The notes below the pieces were generated by a model that saw only the letters and a program-made list of their open reading frames with translations, ran no database searches and had not been told where the DNA came from. 38,093 nt of DNA from a virus: positions 1 to 38,093 of the IMG/VR virus record IMGVR_UViG_3300042879_002873, one strand, 5' to 3'. A program made the position numbers and the translations under genes. Positions 36,570 through 38,093 of the stretch are shown here, piece after piece. Numbering within the stretch: position 1 is the stretch's first letter; every line of letters starts with the position of its first letter.

Positions 36570-37498
36570 GAACCAAACCCAGTATCAGGCACGTTGCCCG
36601 GCCCGATCAAGATAGGCCAGCGCCCGCGCGCCATGTCCAAGGTTGGGCTGGCGCCGTCCGTGGCCTCGGCCTGCTCCACCTGCCGCATCCAATCATCACG
36701 GAAGGCGGCATATTCCATGCCCTTTGATTGCAGCCAAAGCCATTTCACGCCCATCAGCATCAGGTCATCGGCAAAAACGCACGTGTCACTATCCGCCGTG
36801 AAGCGATCCTTTGGCGTGCCGTCCGCCGCCGTTGCCCAATGGGCTGAGATGTATTCAAAGGCTAGCGCGGCGGGGCTGTCTAGCGCCCCAGGCGGCGGCC
36901 AAATCCGAAACACGTTCTGACCACGCCCAATGAACCGGAAGCGCCGACGCGGCCCTGTCGCCACAATGCCGGACCGCATCCACTCATCTTCCTGGGGCGA
37001 CATCGGGCCGATCAATTCCCATCGCCGGGACCGGTCCCAGAAAGTGCGATCAATCGGCGCCAGCATGTCAACCGGCGCCGCGTAAACGTCCTGGCAGAAG
37101 GAAAGCGCCGCGCCGGTAGCCGTAAACGTGGCCGGTTGCGTCAGCGTGACCGTGTTGATGTCCACCACAGACGCAAGGCGCGTGGCCTGCGTCATGGCGT
37201 CGCCCAATACTGCCATCCTGCCGGCCAATAGCCCCGCCGTGCTGGCAATGCCCGTCACCGTCAGTGAATTGGACGTGACGTTGCCGGTCAGGTCAATTGG
37301 CGCAGCAACGCTGATGTTCCACTCGGTTTGCAGCGCGGTCCATTCACGGTTGCGAAGCAGCATTTCACCGCACCGATTGGCCAGCGCGCCAATCTGGCGC
37401 GTCTGATCATCGGTTGCCCCCGCCACCGAAGCGGGAATGGAACCAAGTCCCATTTCCGCCGCAACGGCCCGGCCAAGCTCAAGCCAAGTGTAAGGCAT
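36566..37498 (-). CDS. Tail adaptor / head-completion protein (gp4-like)
   Basis: A 310-residue protein that probably binds the portal's outer end. It begins MPYTWLELGRAVAAEMGLGS. The N-terminal helical core (RQIGALANRCGEMLLRNREW, about 34-53) and the C-terminal helical part (DDLMLMGVKWLWLQSKGMEY, about 243-262) enclose a beta-rich insert. This is the layout of phage gp4/gp6-like head-tail connectors. Encoded directly before the gp10-like gene, with ATGA overlap. Confidence 0.72.
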   Translation of the reverse strand: MPYTWLELGRAVAAEMGLGSIPASVAGATDDQTRQIGALANRCGEMLLRNREWTALQTEWNISVAAPIDLTGNVTSNSLTVTGIASTAGLLAGRMAVLGDAMTQATRLASVVDINTVTLTQPATFTATGAALSFCQDVYAAPVDMLAPIDRTFWDRSRRWELIGPMSPQEDEWMRSGIVATGPRRRFRFIGRGQNVFRIWPPPGALDSPAALAFEYISAHWATAADGTPKDRFTADSDTCVFADDLMLMGVKWLWLQSKGMEYAAFRDDWMRQVEQAEATDGASPTLDMARGRWPILIGPGNVPDTGFGS

Positions 37499-37501
37499 CG
37501 C

Positions 37502-37873
37502 TTACGCGCCGTATTGCTTTAGCCACTTGGTGGCGCTGACCCGCACGAAAGACGCCAAACGGCCTTGCGCGACAGATGTGGAAGCATTGGCGGACAATTC
37601 GTTGATGGCACCGCCAACCGGCGGAAACACCAGCGCCGCAGTCGAGGTGCTGACATAGACATTGACCGCAGTGCCGAGCGGTTGCGTTGAAGGCAGCAAA
37701 ACCGCCGTCTGGCCCGACGCGGTTGTCACTTGGTTGATCGTGCCGGTAAGCGGCGTGGCGCCAGACTGCGCCGTGCCAGCGCCCGCAACCGACGCCGGGA
37801 TGGTTTCGCCTACCAAATTGGCAAGCGCTGATGGCATCCCAAGGCCCATCATATCAGAACCAAGACCGTTCAT
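37502..37873 (-). CDS. Small structural protein, complete copy, 123 aa
   Basis: The complete counterpart of the partial gene at 1-321. It starts at ATG 37873 (the open frame extends upstream, but that is shadow of the coiled-coil gene). It begins MNGLGSDMMGLGMPSALANL, continues with LTGTINQVTTASGQTAVLLP and ends VSATKWLKQYGA. It is Ala/Thr/Ser-rich, and probably beta-rich. It ends three bases before the gp4-like start. It is likely a minor head-tail joining or decoration protein. Confidence 0.7.
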   Translation of the reverse strand: MNGLGSDMMGLGMPSALANLVGETIPASVAGAGTAQSGATPLTGTINQVTTASGQTAVLLPSTQPLGTAVNVYVSTSTAALVFPPVGGAINELSANASTSVAQGRLASFVRVSATKWLKQYGA

Positions 37874-38093
37874 TGTATCAATCCTCTTCCTGCGCCGCCC
37901 GGCGACGCTTGGGGTTAGCGGCCAATTCAGCCTGCAATCGCTCAAGGGCCGCCTTGAGCGTGGCAATCTCGTCAGTCTGCGCCTCAATTTGGCGTTGCAT
38001 CTCATGCGCGCCCTTCATGTTTGACGCGGCAGCAAGAAACGCCTTTGCGCGCTCCACATAAGCCCGCCCGCCCATGCCCAGGCGCTTGATGCC
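37553..38093. repeat. Right copy of diverged terminal repeat
   Basis: It aligns without gaps to 1-541 with about 47 substitutions. The most divergent block is in the C-terminal half of the small structural gene (right positions near 37662-37790). The 200-residue gene's C-terminal part is more conserved. Confidence 0.85.
37878..38093 (-). CDS. Head-associated coiled-coil protein, partial (5' end off right edge)
   Basis: The last 71 codons and stop of a second copy of the gene at 326-928. The visible residues end in the same RRRAAQEED tail and coiled coil. Over these residues I see essentially one difference (AAASNMKG against NAASNMKG), although the DNA differs at about 11 positions. The missing N-terminus is explained by the window edge. 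Confidence 0.75.
   Translation of the reverse strand, partial: GIKRLGMGGRAYVERAKAFLAAASNMKGAHEMQRQIEAQTDEIATLKAALERLQAELAANPKRRRAAQEED

Noticed and set aside
1-38093. Search for an integrase, excisionase, attachment site or tRNA gene
   Set aside because: No frame shows tyrosine or serine recombinase motifs, and I noticed no tRNA-like cloverleaf by eye. An exhaustive search was not possible.

Overview
The window looks like an essentially complete, circularly permuted genome of a short-tailed (podovirus-type, P22-like in its packaging, portal and tail-hub genes) bacteriophage of about 37.55 kb. The first 541 bases and the last 541 bases are diverged copies of the same sequence (about 91% identical by my count, no indels), so joining 37552 to 1 gives a continuous circular map. 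The DNA is GC-rich. A GcrA-like regulator points to an alphaproteobacterial host; this is inference. I see no integrase, excisionase, tRNA gene, rRNA gene or CRISPR array.

Layout. Everything is on the minus strand except one rightward block at 21086-27556 and one doubtful small gene at 30059-30265. A compact control region at 20951-21085 holds two divergent promoters and a perfect 14-bp inverted repeat. Leftward from it runs an early/replication operon (20950 down to 13016): small HTH repressor, GcrA-like regulator, SNF2-type helicase, DNA methyltransferase, several tiny proteins including an HTH and a membrane protein, VRR-NUC nuclease, and a primase-polymerase/helicase. Nearly all of these are linked by ATGA or GTGA start-stop overlaps. 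An array of GGGACA/TGTCCC repeats, four of them in 10-bp register, lies just downstream of the primase and is a candidate replication origin or operator.

A second leftward promoter (12959-12987, with a palindromic spacer) precedes three small genes and an intrinsic terminator. After that come the late genes: terminase small and large subunits, an inserted fibre-like cluster, portal, more appendage proteins, scaffold, major capsid protein, decoration protein and small head proteins down to position 1. On the circle they continue from 37873 down to 27547: tail-hub proteins (gp4-like and gp10-like), a GNAT-fold protein, three DNA-ejection/internal virion proteins, a tail fibre, and a lysis cassette with three holin-like membrane proteins and an M15 endolysin.

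The rightward block (21086-27556) carries small membrane proteins, a Gp157-like protein, a RecT-family annealase, a small protein with an SSB-like acidic tip, a conserved protein of unknown function, and a run of short unknown genes. It ends tail-to-tail with the endolysin, overlapping it by 10 bp. Two intergenic leaders in this block share a repeated sequence.

The parts most worth following up are the GcrA-like regulator next to a helicase-methyltransferase pair, the iteron-like array, the divergent switch with an apparently leaderless repressor transcript, and the RecT/SSB-tip/unknown-protein cluster.
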